NCBI RefSeq assembly: GCF_014190915.1
Contig: NZ_JACHVU010000004.1
Coordinates: 248,001 to 312,000, forward strand
Reading direction: 5' to 3'
Length of the DNA stretch: 64,000 nucleotides
Source: Mycolicibacterium iranicum
Lineage (GTDB): Bacteria; Actinomycetota; Actinomycetes; Mycobacteriales; Mycobacteriaceae
The notes beneath the pieces were generated by a model, which made no database searches, was not told the origin of the DNA, and worked only from the letters and a program-made list of their open reading frames with translations. The stretch's first letter is position 1. Every line of letters starts with the position of its first letter. The translations under genes were made by a program, and so were the position numbers. Of this stretch, positions 11,985 to 20,409 are shown in pieces.

Positions 11985-13043
11985 CTAGGCCGAGGCGGTG
12001 CGGAGGACACCGCGGGGGAGCAGTAGCGGCAGGTCAGCGTAGGTGGCGATGCCCGGCGCGGCGGCGACAACAGCCGGAATCGCGGCGATCGCGGGCATGG
12101 CGGTGATGGTCAGTCCGAGCATGATGAAATCGTCGAGCGTCTCGGCCACGAAGTCGGCCGGCGGCGCGAAGCTCAGTGTGCTCGTGATCGTCGGCCGACC
12201 CTCGACGGTGACGGTGTAGCCGAAGGACGTCGACCACGCCGGCTCCAGCGCCTGACCTTTCGTCCAGATGCCGCGGATTTCGATGACGTCGCGACCGCCG
12301 AGGACGCCGATCCAGCGGACGTCGATGCCGGCGACGCAGCCGGCCCCGATGGTCCAGTCGCCCGGCAGCGAAAGGTCTTCGGTGGTCTGGGCGTACTCGG
12401 CCTCGCACCGCACGTCGTCGAGTTCGACGCCGAGGGCATCCGCGACCAGGAGCACCGCCTCCCGGAAGATCCCCGAGCCCTTCTCGGTGACCGCGTGCAG
12501 GTCGGGATGGTCGATGGGGTAGCCGAACCCCATGGGGATCTCAGTGGCCGGGGAGTTGTAGATCGTGGTGTCGAACGACTCGACGATGGAGATCCGATCC
12601 ACCTGGTCGGAGATGCCGGCGGTGACGACGGCGAACAACTGGATGAAGCCGGGATTGATGCCGCTGCCGAAAATGGTTGCGCCACCGCGTGTGCAGGCGT
12701 CGGCGACGCGGTCACGGTCAGCGCCCAGGCCGTGCCCGGTGATGAACTCGGAGGTGGTCACCACGTTGATGCCGGCGCCGAGGATCCGCACCAGCTCGTC
12801 GACGTCGGCGAACATCGGGTTGTAGACCACGCAGTCGGGCTGCAGCGCCAGCAGCGCGTCGACGTCATCGGTCGCGGTCACGCCGAGGGGGGCGATCCCG
12901 CAGAGCTCACCGACGTCGCGGCCCACCTTCTCGGGCGACCAGGCGTAGCACCCGACGAGCTCGAGGTCGGAGTTCGCGACGACGGCGTGCACCGACTTCG
13001 TCCCGACGTTGCCGGTCGTCCACTGCACGATCCGCAAGGTCAT
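11985..13043 (-). CDS. DapB-like NAD(P)H-dependent oxidoreductase, paralogue
   Basis: A 352-aa relative of the gene at 10916, beginning LRIVQWTTGNVGTKSVHAV. Shared blocks include IAPLGVTATDDVDALLALQPDCVVYNP and INVVTTSEF, which place the nucleotide-binding domain at about residues 1-130. The catalytic region differs from its neighbour (GHGLGADRDRVADACTRGGATIFGSGINPG), so the two probably act on different intermediates. ATG 13043 overlaps the P450 stop by 4 bp. Fast-growing mycobacteria commonly place this family beside P450 and Rieske genes. Substrate unknown. Confidence 0.8.
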   Translation of the reverse strand: MTLRIVQWTTGNVGTKSVHAVVANSDLELVGCYAWSPEKVGRDVGELCGIAPLGVTATDDVDALLALQPDCVVYNPMFADVDELVRILGAGINVVTTSEFITGHGLGADRDRVADACTRGGATIFGSGINPGFIQLFAVVTAGISDQVDRISIVESFDTTIYNSPATEIPMGFGYPIDHPDLHAVTEKGSGIFREAVLLVADALGVELDDVRCEAEYAQTTEDLSLPGDWTIGAGCVAGIDVRWIGVLGGRDVIEIRGIWTKGQALEPAWSTSFGYTVTVEGRPTITSTLSFAPPADFVAETLDDFIMLGLTITAMPAIAAIPAVVAAAPGIATYADLPLLLPRGVLRTASA

Positions 13044-14275
13044 GCGCCGGACACCGGACCAGGGGTGAAAGTCACCGGGACCGAACGGAACCCGCGGGTG
13101 ACGGAGTTGCCGTGGAACACGGCGCCGGTACCGGCGTCGAGGACGAAGTCGGGCAGGCGGTCGAGTACCTGCTCCACCGCGACCTGAAACTCCAGACGGG
13201 CCAGGTTCGAGCCGAGGCACCTGTGCACACCGGCACCGAAACCGAGGTGGCGGTTCTCCCGGCGATCGAGAACGCAGCGGTCGGCGTCGGGGAATATCTC
13301 CGAGTCGCGGTTGGCCGACGCGTAGTTGACCACTACGGATTCCCCGGGGCAGAACGTATGTCCGCTGAGCTCGACGTCGGTGGTGACCGTCCGAGGGATG
13401 CCATGGATCGACCCGGCGTAGCGGATGAACTCCTCGACGGCGCGGGGAACGATCTCGGGGTCAGCGATGAGACGATCCCGTTCGTCAGGCTTCGTGCCGA
13501 GGTAGTGGAACGCGAAGGACATTGCGCTTGCCGTCGTTTCGAGCCCGGCCTGCACCAGCAGCATCGCGTTGGACACGACGTCGCCGAACGTGAGCTTCTC
13601 GCCGTCGATCTCCGCAGAGAGCAGGACATCGATCATGTCGTCGCGAGGCGGCTGCTCCATGCGTGCGGTCACCGCGTCGGCGAGATGTTGGTACAGGCCA
13701 CCCCACGCGCCCATTCGGGCTTCCTCGGTCACGCCGTTGAGTGCGGTATCGGTCAACTCGACGCACAGGGGCACGTCTTCGATCGGCATGCCGAGCAGAT
13801 ATTTGAAGAACACGATCCCGGGTTGCCGCCAGGCGACCTGGGCAAGGTCGCCGCTGCCCGCCTCGATGAAATCGTCGATGAGCCGGTCGGTTTCATCCTT
13901 GATCTGGGGGCGCAGCGCCTTCATCCGGGCCGGGGAGAAGTACGGGTTGAGTACCTTGCGGAACTTCTGCTGCCGCGGCGGGTCCAGTGTGATGACGAGA
14001 TCTCCGGCGAGTTGCTCGGCGCCCTCCGGCGTCGGATTGCTGGAGAAGTGCTCCCAGTCCTGCAGGATCCGGTAGCACTCCGCGTACCGCGTCGCGACCC
14101 AGGCTCCGCCCGGTGTAGCAGTGAGGAACGGGGTGTCGGTGTGCGCGAACGGCGCTTTGTCGCGCATCACCGAGTAGACGTCATACAGGAACTCGTTGTC
14201 GTTGAAATCCGGATGACGCAGATCCCAGTTGTCGGCGTGCCGTTCGGGGGTCTGGGGCGCGGGAGTCTGGGTCAC
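13040..14275 (-). CDS. Cytochrome P450
   Basis: A 411-aa P450. I-helix [11 protein letters not shown] has Glu instead of the common Asp before Thr, which occurs in some bacterial families; ExxR is EEFIR; the heme loop is [18 protein letters not shown]. It starts with GTG 14275 that overlaps the stop of the 136-aa membrane protein gene (GTGA), so its translation is tied to the membrane-protein part of the operon rather than only to the downstream P450 pair. It is the third P450 in 6 kb; no ferredoxin is encoded next to any of them. Confidence 0.9.
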   Translation of the reverse strand: MTQTPAPQTPERHADNWDLRHPDFNDNEFLYDVYSVMRDKAPFAHTDTPFLTATPGGAWVATRYAECYRILQDWEHFSSNPTPEGAEQLAGDLVITLDPPRQQKFRKVLNPYFSPARMKALRPQIKDETDRLIDDFIEAGSGDLAQVAWRQPGIVFFKYLLGMPIEDVPLCVELTDTALNGVTEEARMGAWGGLYQHLADAVTARMEQPPRDDMIDVLLSAEIDGEKLTFGDVVSNAMLLVQAGLETTASAMSFAFHYLGTKPDERDRLIADPEIVPRAVEEFIRYAGSIHGIPRTVTTDVELSGHTFCPGESVVVNYASANRDSEIFPDADRCVLDRRENRHLGFGAGVHRCLGSNLARLEFQVAVEQVLDRLPDFVLDAGTGAVFHGNSVTRGFRSVPVTFTPGPVSGA

Positions 14276-14682
14276 GGCGCCGCCTGCTGTTCGGCGGCCT
14301 GGCGGGCTTCGCGTTCGTCGTGGATCTTCACGAGCTCACGCCAGCCGATGCGGTTGTACTTCGGGACGGGCTGGATGCCCCAGTCGTCCTGCGCGGTGTC
14401 CTTGCCCGCGGCGCCTTCTGGTGGCCCGAGCGCCGGGTACGGCACCTGGCATTCCAGCGCATCGTCAGAGTAGCGGACCTTCAACAGCTCACTGCAGATC
14501 TCGGTGAGGCTCAGCGTCGGGTAGCCGTAGTAGACCGCCATGAACGGCAGCGTGAACGCGCCTTCGATGACGAGGGCGACCAGACACACGAGCACCGCAC
14601 GCTTGATGTAGCGGTGCATCCGCGCGTAGTACGGCGTCGTGCCGGGGGGCAGGTCGTCGGTCTTCTCTTCAGTGCTCGTCAC
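14272..14682 (-). CDS. Small single-pass membrane protein of the MoxR/VWA operon (family not recognised)
   Basis: A 136-aa protein I do not recognise. Residues 1-25 are polar with Tyr and Arg ([14 protein letters not shown]); about 26-50 form one transmembrane helix with an internal Glu ([18 protein letters not shown]); the rest (about 55-136) is soluble, with two Cys about 18 residues apart (TEICSELL and ALECQVP) and a basic, Ala/Gln-rich C-terminal helix. Cys spacing allows a disulfide if this part is outside the cell or metal binding if inside. GTG 14682 is preceded by AAGGAG at good spacing, 11 bp after the polytopic membrane protein. It is probably a partner subunit of that protein. Confidence 0.75.
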   Translation of the reverse strand: MTSTEEKTDDLPPGTTPYYARMHRYIKRAVLVCLVALVIEGAFTLPFMAVYYGYPTLSLTEICSELLKVRYSDDALECQVPYPALGPPEGAAGKDTAQDDWGIQPVPKYNRIGWRELVKIHDEREARQAAEQQAAP

Positions 14683-14693
14683 GGTGATACTCC

Positions 14694-15452
14694 TTAATCC
14701 GAGAAGATTTCGCGGTTCACGGTGTGCAGATACGGGATTGCGAGGAACGGGGTGATGTAGAAGATGTCGTAGAGCCACCACCCGATGACCGGGAACACGA
14801 CACCCGCGTATCGCACGTCGGCGTACATCGTCATGTTGAACACGTAGAGGCACCAGATGAGCACACCCATCCAGCAGGTGATGATCATCCACTGGTGGCC
14901 CCAGCGCTTCATCTGCAGGAATCCGATCGCCGCGGCGCACCGCATCGCGAAGACCGTCAGGATCATCCCGAACACCATGGACTTCTCGCCCGGTCCGGCG
15001 GCACCCCCGATCCACGCCTCGTTGTAGTGCCAGAAATAGCCGGCGTCGAACATGCCGCCCCAGCCGACCATCAACACCCGGTTGATCAGCGTGTGGTTGG
15101 CGACCAGGTCGAGGGACCAACCGAGGCTGTTGAGCATGCCGTCGATCAGCGTCAGGTAGCCGATGAGCGTCACGATCATCGGGCGGACGGAATACCCGGC
15201 GCGCAGTGCCTCGCGTTGCAGCCACACCCCGCGCATGAAGATCGGGAATCCGATCAGCCCAGGCGCCCAGCAGCCCATCAGGCCCGCGCCGACGATCATC
15301 CATTTGTCGGCCCGTCGCTGTGCGAGGCGGGACTGTTCGTGGTGTTCTTCGAGATTGACCGAACCTTCGACGGGGACGCCGGCTGTGACCTTTCCGCCCG
15401 CCCGCCCGCCGACCTTGCTCCCCGACTTCCGGTTCAGCAGAGGAAGGTTCAC
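14694..15452 (-). CDS. Polytopic membrane protein M1, candidate metalloenzyme subunit (family not recognised)
   Basis: A 252-aa integral membrane protein with five to six hydrophobic segments (about 51-73, 91-117, 122-143, 157-181, 187-211, 214-241) after a 50-residue polar N-terminus. Over about 200 residues it is roughly three quarters identical, by hand count, to the protein at 18719. Both keep many acidic and His residues in or near the membrane: Asp104, Asp115, His120, the block [11 protein letters not shown] (135-145), Glu156, Asp212, Asp229, His243, Glu248. That pattern suggests metal or quinone chemistry but no known family is matched; it does not fit PmoA/AmoA or PmoC as I recall them. 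GTG 15452 overlaps the stop of the 43-aa gene (GTGA) and aligns with the start of the paralogue. Confidence 0.8.
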   Translation of the reverse strand: MNLPLLNRKSGSKVGGRAGGKVTAGVPVEGSVNLEEHHEQSRLAQRRADKWMIVGAGLMGCWAPGLIGFPIFMRGVWLQREALRAGYSVRPMIVTLIGYLTLIDGMLNSLGWSLDLVANHTLINRVLMVGWGGMFDAGYFWHYNEAWIGGAAGPGEKSMVFGMILTVFAMRCAAAIGFLQMKRWGHQWMIITCWMGVLIWCLYVFNMTMYADVRYAGVVFPVIGWWLYDIFYITPFLAIPYLHTVNREIFSD

Positions 15453-15580
15453 AGCTCCCACCAGCCGCGGGCGAACGACATATAGAGCTGAATGCAGAAC
15501 ATCGTGAATAGGTAGCCGTAGATGACGACCTGCAGGATGATGAGCGCCTTCTTACGCTTCTTCTCTTTCTGATCCACCAT
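15449..15580 (-). CDS. 43-aa single-pass membrane peptide
   Basis: ATG 15580 opens 43 codons ending at TGA 15451-15449. The N-terminus is highly basic (DQKEKKRKK, residues 3-11), followed by one hydrophobic helix about 12-36 with a Cys (TMFCIQLY) and a C-terminal ARGWWEL. The positive-inside rule places the N-terminus in the cytoplasm. GGAAGG lies 8 bp before the start, and the stop overlaps the GTG of M1 by 4 bp, the arrangement used throughout this operon, so it is very likely translated. Such peptides often stabilise larger membrane complexes; that role is inferred. Confidence 0.7.
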   Translation of the reverse strand: MVDQKEKKRKKALIILQVVIYGYLFTMFCIQLYMSFARGWWEL

Positions 15581-15594
15581 GACGGCGTCCTTCC

Positions 15595-16389
15595 CTAGAT
15601 GCTTGAGCTGTCGGCGTCAGCGAGGCTGGCGGCGGCCACCTCGCGGAGTCCTTCGGTGATGGCGCCGTCGCTCGACAGGGGCGCGAGGACACAGGCCTCG
15701 GCGGCTTCCAGTTCCGTTGCACCGGCGGTGATCAGGTGTGCCGCTGTGACGAGCACCCGTGTCGAGGGCGGCTCGAAGTGGAAGGCCTGGTCCGCAGTGC
15801 GGATCGCGGTGGCGCAATGCACCAGCCGCTGGGCGGACGCGAACGCGACGCCCGATTCGGCGACGATGACCGCGGCTTCGCGCTCCGGTGGCAGGTAGTG
15901 CATCGGCAGCGTGACGAACCGCTGCCGGAACGACGGCTTGAGTTCCTTCAGCGAACTGCGGTAGGCCGGGTTGTAGGAGCAGACAAGCATGAACGTCTCC
16001 GGTGCGGTGACGACTTCGCCGGCACGGTCCAGATACAAGGTGCGGCGGTGATCGGTGAGGGAGTGCAGGACGGCAAGGGAGTCGTGTCGTGCCTCGACGA
16101 CCTCGTCGAGATAGCAGATCGCGCCGGCCTTGACCGCGCGGGTGAGCGGGCCGTCGGTCCACACGACGTCCCCGCCGGTGACCATGAACCGTCCGACGAG
16201 GTCGGAGCTGGTCAGGTCGTCGTGACAGCTGATGGTGATGACGGGCCGCTGCAGCAGGGTGCCCATGTGCTCGACGAGCCGGGTCTTGCCGCAGCCGGTC
16301 GGGCCGGTGAGCATCACGGGCAAGTGCTGGCGGTAGGCCTGCTCGAACAGCCGGACCTCGTTGCCGTTGGCCGAGTAGTTGTCTGTCAC
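15595..16389 (-). CDS. MoxR-type AAA+ ATPase of the CbbQ/NorQ/NirQ subgroup
   Basis: A 264-aa AAA+ protein. Walker A is GPTGCGKT (29-36), Walker B is ICYLDEVVEA with Asp95-Glu96, sensor 1 lies in LVCSYNP and an arginine-finger region in KPSFRQRFV. The CHDDLTSSDLVGRF stretch and short length are characteristic of CbbQ/NorQ, which with a VWA partner remodel Rubisco (CbbQO) or help install the non-heme iron of nitric oxide reductase (NorQD). Its GTG overlaps the stop of the VWA gene by 4 bp, so the two form a module. No Rubisco or NorB is encoded here; the client is probably one of the adjacent membrane proteins. Confidence 0.9.
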   Translation of the reverse strand: MTDNYSANGNEVRLFEQAYRQHLPVMLTGPTGCGKTRLVEHMGTLLQRPVITISCHDDLTSSDLVGRFMVTGGDVVWTDGPLTRAVKAGAICYLDEVVEARHDSLAVLHSLTDHRRTLYLDRAGEVVTAPETFMLVCSYNPAYRSSLKELKPSFRQRFVTLPMHYLPPEREAAVIVAESGVAFASAQRLVHCATAIRTADQAFHFEPPSTRVLVTAAHLITAGATELEAAEACVLAPLSSDGAITEGLREVAAASLADADSSSI

Positions 16390-17918
16390 GCTGATACCAG
16401 CTCTCTGTGGACGTGTGCGAGCACGCGGGGAAGCTCTTCCACGCGGCGGATACGCTGAGACCTTTTGGGGCCGAACACCTCCGGCAGCGGGTCGACGCGG
16501 GTGGGTCCGACCCCGACGTAGTACATGGCGACGCCGGCATCGTTGGCTTCTTCCACGGCGTGCGCCGCGTCGGCCCAGGCGTAGCGGCCCTCGTAGCCCT
16601 CGTCGGAGATCAGGCCGTCACCGATGACGATCAGCAGCCGCCTTTCGGACGGCTGCGCCAGCAGCCGGCTCGTGAGATGTCGCAGGGGCGCACCGAGTCT
16701 GGTGTAGCCCCCGGTCGACAGGCCGAGGCTGCCGGGCGGGACGAAACGGCGTTCCTCGAAATCTTTGAGGCAACTGACTTCCACGCGGTGGCGGGTGTTG
16801 CCGGTGAAGGTGAAGATGCCGTGCCGCTCCCGGGCCGAGGTCATCGCGCGTGACAGGGCGTCGGCGCACGACAGCTCGAGTGTGAAGATCGCGCCACCGT
16901 GCACGCCGAGCGACGAACTGCCGTCAAGCAGCACCGCGGTGGTGACGTCGCGGCTGCTGGGCAGCAGTTCGCGGAAGAGTCGCGGCTCGACGGCTTCACC
17001 CGTCGTCAGATCGAGGTAGTGATTGACATACTCGTCGACGTCGAGATCGGATCCGTCTTCGAGACGGTTCTTCATCGCACGATGGGTGTTCTGCTCGAAC
17101 CACTTCCGGACGTCCACGGCCACGGCGCCGGGTGGGCGGTCGCGGCTGCTGTGCGCGTGTTCGAGCACAGCGACGTGGCCTGGCATGAAGCTTTCCGTCC
17201 ACGCGTTCCACTCCGGGTACGGGATGCCGGGCCTGTGGTCGGGCGTGATGTCGAGATCGTTGTCCTGGGGCCTGCTCGGCGGCGGCAGGTTCGGATTGCG
17301 CACTCCGCCATCGCCGCCTGCGGGCATGGAATGGGCGTTGGGCATGCGCTTCTGTGCGGTGGTCCACGGCAGGCGCCCGAAGGATCGACGCAGCTTGTCG
17401 GTCAGACCCTGTGGGGCGACGTACGACTTCGGCAGAGCGCCCAGCAGCGGGTCGAGGTGGAGCGGCTGTGACGTGCGGGCGAGCGCGACGGCGCGGCTGA
17501 TCATCTCTTTGCCGTCGGTGTCGGCGTCTGCAGGTTCGAGCTCCGGGAGCACCCGGCGGAGTTCAGGGACGAGGCCGGGCCAGTTCTGTGTCACCCAGCC
17601 CAGCGCCACAGAGCCTTCGACCAGCGCCAGCGCCACCAGTTCGCGAACCGACAATTCGTTGAGCCGGTAGTCGAGTATCCGGTCCTTGGACGGCGAGCAC
17701 TGCAGCGCGATGCCGCAGGTGACGGTGCGTCGGGTCCAATCCCGTTGGGGCAGTGGGTGAGGGACGTGGACGACGTCGAGCAGCGAACTCAGACCGAAGC
17801 CGCGGTGCTGGCCGCTGACCAGGCGTGCGCCGGACCGGCGGTGACCACTGAGCGCCACGGCGGTCAGCGCGCAGCTGCGCTCTGTCGCCAGGGCGTGGGT
17901 ATCGGAGAGTTCGGACAT
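16386..17918 (-). CDS. VWA-domain protein, NorD/CbbO-like activator
   Basis: A 510-aa protein. The C-terminal third is a von Willebrand factor A domain with an intact MIDAS start, DGSSS at about residue 331, a later threonine-containing STGGYTRLGAPLRH and IVIGDGLISD. The N-terminal part (about 1-150) is helical, and the middle (about 190-270) is Pro-, Asp- and His-rich and likely flexible. The order ATPase plus VWA is that of norQ-norD and cbbQ-cbbO, where the MIDAS-bound metal contacts the client through an acidic residue. Start ATG 17918. It follows a 35-aa membrane peptide gene by 15 bp. Confidence 0.85.
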   Translation of the reverse strand: MSELSDTHALATERSCALTAVALSGHRRSGARLVSGQHRGFGLSSLLDVVHVPHPLPQRDWTRRTVTCGIALQCSPSKDRILDYRLNELSVRELVALALVEGSVALGWVTQNWPGLVPELRRVLPELEPADADTDGKEMISRAVALARTSQPLHLDPLLGALPKSYVAPQGLTDKLRRSFGRLPWTTAQKRMPNAHSMPAGGDGGVRNPNLPPPSRPQDNDLDITPDHRPGIPYPEWNAWTESFMPGHVAVLEHAHSSRDRPPGAVAVDVRKWFEQNTHRAMKNRLEDGSDLDVDEYVNHYLDLTTGEAVEPRLFRELLPSSRDVTTAVLLDGSSSLGVHGGAIFTLELSCADALSRAMTSARERHGIFTFTGNTRHRVEVSCLKDFEERRFVPPGSLGLSTGGYTRLGAPLRHLTSRLLAQPSERRLLIVIGDGLISDEGYEGRYAWADAAHAVEEANDAGVAMYYVGVGPTRVDPLPEVFGPKRSQRIRRVEELPRVLAHVHRELVSA

Positions 17919-17933
17919 CGTCTGCGTGGAACC

Positions 17934-18041
17934 TCAGAAGGTGCCGATGTTGGAGAACATCCAGTACCAGAACCAGATGATCAAACCGGTACCGCCCCAG
18001 GCGGCAACGTAACGGAGAATCTCCCAGATCCAGCCACCCAC
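17934..18041 (-). CDS. 35-aa tryptophan-rich membrane peptide
   Basis: GTG 18041 opens 35 codons to TGA 17936-17934. Six Trp occur in 35 residues (GWIWEIL, AAWGG, IWFWYWMF), with a single hydrophobic span over residues 10-30. GGGAG sits about 7 bp before the GTG. It lies between the TetR and VWA genes, and no longer frame covers this gap on either strand. I do not recognise a family. Together with the 43-aa peptide it suggests that the operon encodes small accessory membrane subunits; codon use is compatible with translation but cannot prove it. Confidence 0.55.
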   Translation of the reverse strand: MGGWIWEILRYVAAWGGTGLIIWFWYWMFSNIGTF

Positions 18042-18068
18042 GTCAGTTCTCCCTCATGTCAGTGTGTT

Positions 18069-18671
18069 TCATCGGATTTCCAATCCACGTCGGGCGGTGG
18101 CGACCAATTGCGTGAGCATGATGTCTCGCCGTTCGGTGTTGGTGGTGGTGGTGAGTACGCCGTAGATGCCCAAGAGGAAGAACGCGGCGCTGTAGAACGC
18201 GTCGACCTCGGGATGGACCTCGCCGTCACCGCGGGCCCGTTCGATCTCGCGGACCAGCAGGACGATGATGGGGTGGTCGATCCACTCGTCCTTGCTGGGC
18301 CGGGTAGGCGAGAAATGCAGCGCCAGAAGCTCCTTGAACAGCGTTGAGCCGAAACGCTGCTCGAGGTTCGTCACGAGTTGGACGACCGTGGTGAGTGTCG
18401 TCGCGAGATCGTGGGTGACGTCGAGATAATGGGCGAATTCGTCTGCCATGCGGGACTCTTCGCGTTCTTCGAGCTCGAGCAGGACATGCTCCTTGCTGGG
18501 GAAATGAAAGAAGAACGTGCCGTGGGCGACGCCCGCGGCGGACACGATGGCGCCGACGTCAGCCCCCGCCATGCCCGACGCTTTGAACTCGGCGATGGCG
18601 GCGCCGAGGAGGCGTTCGCGCGTCTGCAGGCGGCGCAACTCGCGTGCTGATTGCTTCACCTGTGGCGTCAT
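18069..18671 (-). CDS. TetR-family transcriptional regulator
   Basis: A 200-aa protein. The N-terminal helix-turn-helix (about 15-60) reads RERLLGAAIAEF ... GAIVSAAGVAHGTFFFHFPSKEHVL, the standard TetR DNA-binding domain; residues 65-200 form the ligand and dimer domain without recognisable specificity. It is embedded in the minus-strand train, directly upstream of the VWA and MoxR genes. Its own promoter appears to lie in the 47-bp gap before it, and palindromes that could be its operator occur there and at 19457-19497. It probably responds to a pathway intermediate. A 9-codon frame starts inside its stop codon (ATGA, 18072) and ends 1 nt before the next GTG. Confidence 0.9.
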   Translation of the reverse strand: MTPQVKQSARELRRLQTRERLLGAAIAEFKASGMAGADVGAIVSAAGVAHGTFFFHFPSKEHVLLELEEREESRMADEFAHYLDVTHDLATTLTTVVQLVTNLEQRFGSTLFKELLALHFSPTRPSKDEWIDHPIIVLLVREIERARGDGEVHPEVDAFYSAAFFLLGIYGVLTTTTNTERRDIMLTQLVATARRGLEIR

Positions 18672-18680
18672 GGTCTGACC

Positions 18681-18709
18681 TTTGTATCCCGGTTACTGAT
18701 GAGAGTCAA
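18681..18709 (-). promoter_or_regulatory. Promoter before the TetR gene
   Basis: On the minus strand TTGACT (18709-18704), 17-bp spacer, TACAAA (18686-18681). The predicted transcript would start within a few bases of ATG 18671, so leaderless. Inverted repeat GTTACT (18692-18697)/AGTAAC (18712-18717) overlaps the -35 region and could be the TetR operator. Confidence 0.5.
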
Positions 18710-18718
18710 TGAGTAACG

Positions 18719-19450
18719 TCAGTCAGTAAAGATCTCGCGGTTCACCGAATGCAGGTAGGGGATGGCAAGGAACGGGGTGATGTAGAAGATGTCGTAGAGC
18801 CACCACCCGACGACGGGCAGCACCACGCCGGCGAACCGGACGTCGGCGTACATCGTCATGTTGAACACGTACAGGCACCAGATCACGATGCCCATCCAGC
18901 ACGTGATGATCATCCACTGCTGCCCCCAGCGCTTCATCTGCAGGAAGCCGATGGCCGCAGCGATCCGCATGGTGAAGACGGTCAGAATCATGCCGACTTC
19001 CATGGCCTTCTCGCCGGGCCCTGAAGCGCCCCCGAGCCACAGCTCGTTGTAATGCCAGAAGTAGCCGGCGTCGAACATCGCACCCCAGCCGTTCAACAGG
19101 ATTCGGGCCAGGATGGTGTGGTTGGCGACGAGGTCGAGTGCCCATCCGACGGTATTGATGGCGGCATCGATGATGACGAGATAGCCGAGCAGTGTGACGA
19201 GCATGGGCCGCACACTCAGACCGTCGCGCTGCGCTTTGCGCATGAGCCAGACGCCGCGCAGGAACAGCGGGAGGCCGAAGATGCCGAGTGCCGCGGTGCC
19301 GATCAGGAGGCTGCCGGAAATGAGCCACTTGTCGGCCTGGCGCTGGGCCCTCTGGGAGGCCTCCATGTGCTCGTCGAGACCGCTCGCTGAGGCGCGAGGG
19401 ACGGCGGGGCTGCTGTCGCCGCGGCTCCGATTGAACGTTGGCAAGTTCAT
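18719..19450 (-). CDS. Polytopic membrane protein M2, paralogue of M1
   Basis: A 243-aa membrane protein, first gene of the minus-strand train. It shares the whole membrane part of M1, with near identity over the last 120 residues, and keeps [11 protein letters not shown] (126-136), Asp94, Asp106, His111, Glu147, Asp203, Asp220, His234 and Glu239. The clearest change of a possible ligand is MKRWGQQW instead of MKRWGHQW (His to Gln at 177). The polar N-termini differ in length and sequence except for the first residues NLPxxNR. The two proteins could form a heterodimer or serve two related reactions. ATG 19450 lies just downstream of a strong promoter with no room for a ribosome-binding site, so a leaderless mRNA is likely. 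Confidence 0.8.
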   Translation of the reverse strand: MNLPTFNRSRGDSSPAVPRASASGLDEHMEASQRAQRQADKWLISGSLLIGTAALGIFGLPLFLRGVWLMRKAQRDGLSVRPMLVTLLGYLVIIDAAINTVGWALDLVANHTILARILLNGWGAMFDAGYFWHYNELWLGGASGPGEKAMEVGMILTVFTMRIAAAIGFLQMKRWGQQWMIITCWMGIVIWCLYVFNMTMYADVRFAGVVLPVVGWWLYDIFYITPFLAIPYLHSVNREIFTD

Positions 19451-19458
19451 GGACGCTG

Positions 19459-19486
19459 ACTATAGTCAACAAACTGAAGTAGTCAA
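19459..19486 (-). promoter_or_regulatory. Promoter of the minus-strand operon with two palindromes
   Basis: Minus-strand TTGACT (19486-19481), 16-bp spacer, TATAGT (19464-19459), close to consensus. The predicted start is 1-3 nt from ATG 19450. TGACTATAGTCA (19457-19468) is a perfect palindrome over the -10, and GAAGTAG (19476-19482)/CTACTTC (19491-19497) is an inverted repeat over the -35. Both are good operator candidates for the TetR protein and may also govern the divergent SDR gene. Confidence 0.6.
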
Positions 19487-19599
19487 TCGGCTACTTCGAA
19501 CCGCGCCGAACGTGCATTCCAGCAGAGCTCCACTCGACCTTTCTCTGCTGGATTGCAATGTCGGCGGGGCTCGGGACCACCTCGACGGAGAGGCTGCGC

Positions 19600-20388
19600 A
19601 TGGCGCTGGAACAGTTCAACCTGGAGGGCCAAGTCGCGATTGTGACGGGCGCCGGAAAAGGTGTGGGGCAGGGCATTGCCCGCGTCCTGGCCGAGGCCGG
19701 TGCGACGATCGTCGGCACGGCGCGCACGGAATCCGACATCGTCGCCACGATCGCCGGTATCGAATCCTCGGGCGGCAAGGGTGTGGCGGTCGTGGCCGAC
19801 GCGATCAGCCGCCCCGACGGCGAACGCGTCGTGAACACCGCGATGGAGCAGTTCGGCCGTGTCGACATCCTGATCAACAACGTCGGCGGTTCCACCTATG
19901 CGCGATTCCTCGACATCACCGACGAAGACTTCAAGCACACGTTCGACTGGTGTGTCACCTCGGCTTTCATCATGAGCCAACTCGTGGCGCCCCACATGAT
20001 CGAGGCGGGGCGCGGGAACATCGTGAACATCTCCTCGGGGTCGGCGCGATTCGGCATCCGGGCTCTGGCGGCGTATTGCGTGGCCAAGGGTGGTCTGGAG
20101 GCGCTGACCCGCGCCATGGCGCAGGAGCTGGCACCCAAAATCCGGGTCAACGCAATCGCGTTGGGGTCCTTTGCGACCGACGGGCTCCAGGGCAGCCTCG
20201 ACATGTTGCCCGGCTCGCGGGAGAAGATGGAGGAGGCCACGCCGCTGCACCGACTGGGCGACGTCGAAGACCTCGGTCGACTGTGCGTTTATCTGAGTAC
20301 CCGCGACTGCTATGCGACGAACGCTACGTTCCATGTGGACGGCGGGATCGACTCGAACAACTCGCCGCTGCCGATCCCCGATTACTGA
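19600..20388 (+). CDS. Short-chain dehydrogenase/reductase
   Basis: A 262-aa classical SDR: TGAGKGVGQG cofactor loop near residues 16-25, NNVGG in place of NNAG, catalytic Ser in NISSG and Tyr-x3-Lys in AYCVAKGG. The missing basic/acidic preference residue near the loop cannot decide NAD versus NADP. ATG 19600 is preferred over 19558 because GGAGAGG lies 7 bp before it and the cofactor motif then sits at the usual place. It is transcribed divergently from the membrane-protein operon and followed by a DapB-like gene, so it probably oxidises an alcohol made by the P450s. Inference from context only. Confidence 0.85.
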   Translation: MALEQFNLEGQVAIVTGAGKGVGQGIARVLAEAGATIVGTARTESDIVATIAGIESSGGKGVAVVADAISRPDGERVVNTAMEQFGRVDILINNVGGSTYARFLDITDEDFKHTFDWCVTSAFIMSQLVAPHMIEAGRGNIVNISSGSARFGIRALAAYCVAKGGLEALTRAMAQELAPKIRVNAIALGSFATDGLQGSLDMLPGSREKMEEATPLHRLGDVEDLGRLCVYLSTRDCYATNATFHVDGGIDSNNSPLPIPDY

Positions 20389-20409
20389 GCAGAAACGGAC
20401 ACCTCGACC

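Noticed and set aside
14272..15452. M1 and the 136-aa protein as particulate methane/ammonia/hydrocarbon monooxygenase subunits
   Set aside because: Sizes are tempting, but the residues do not match PmoA, PmoB or PmoC motifs I know, such as the Asp-x3-His-x12-His of PmoC, and no PmoB-like cupredoxin is present.
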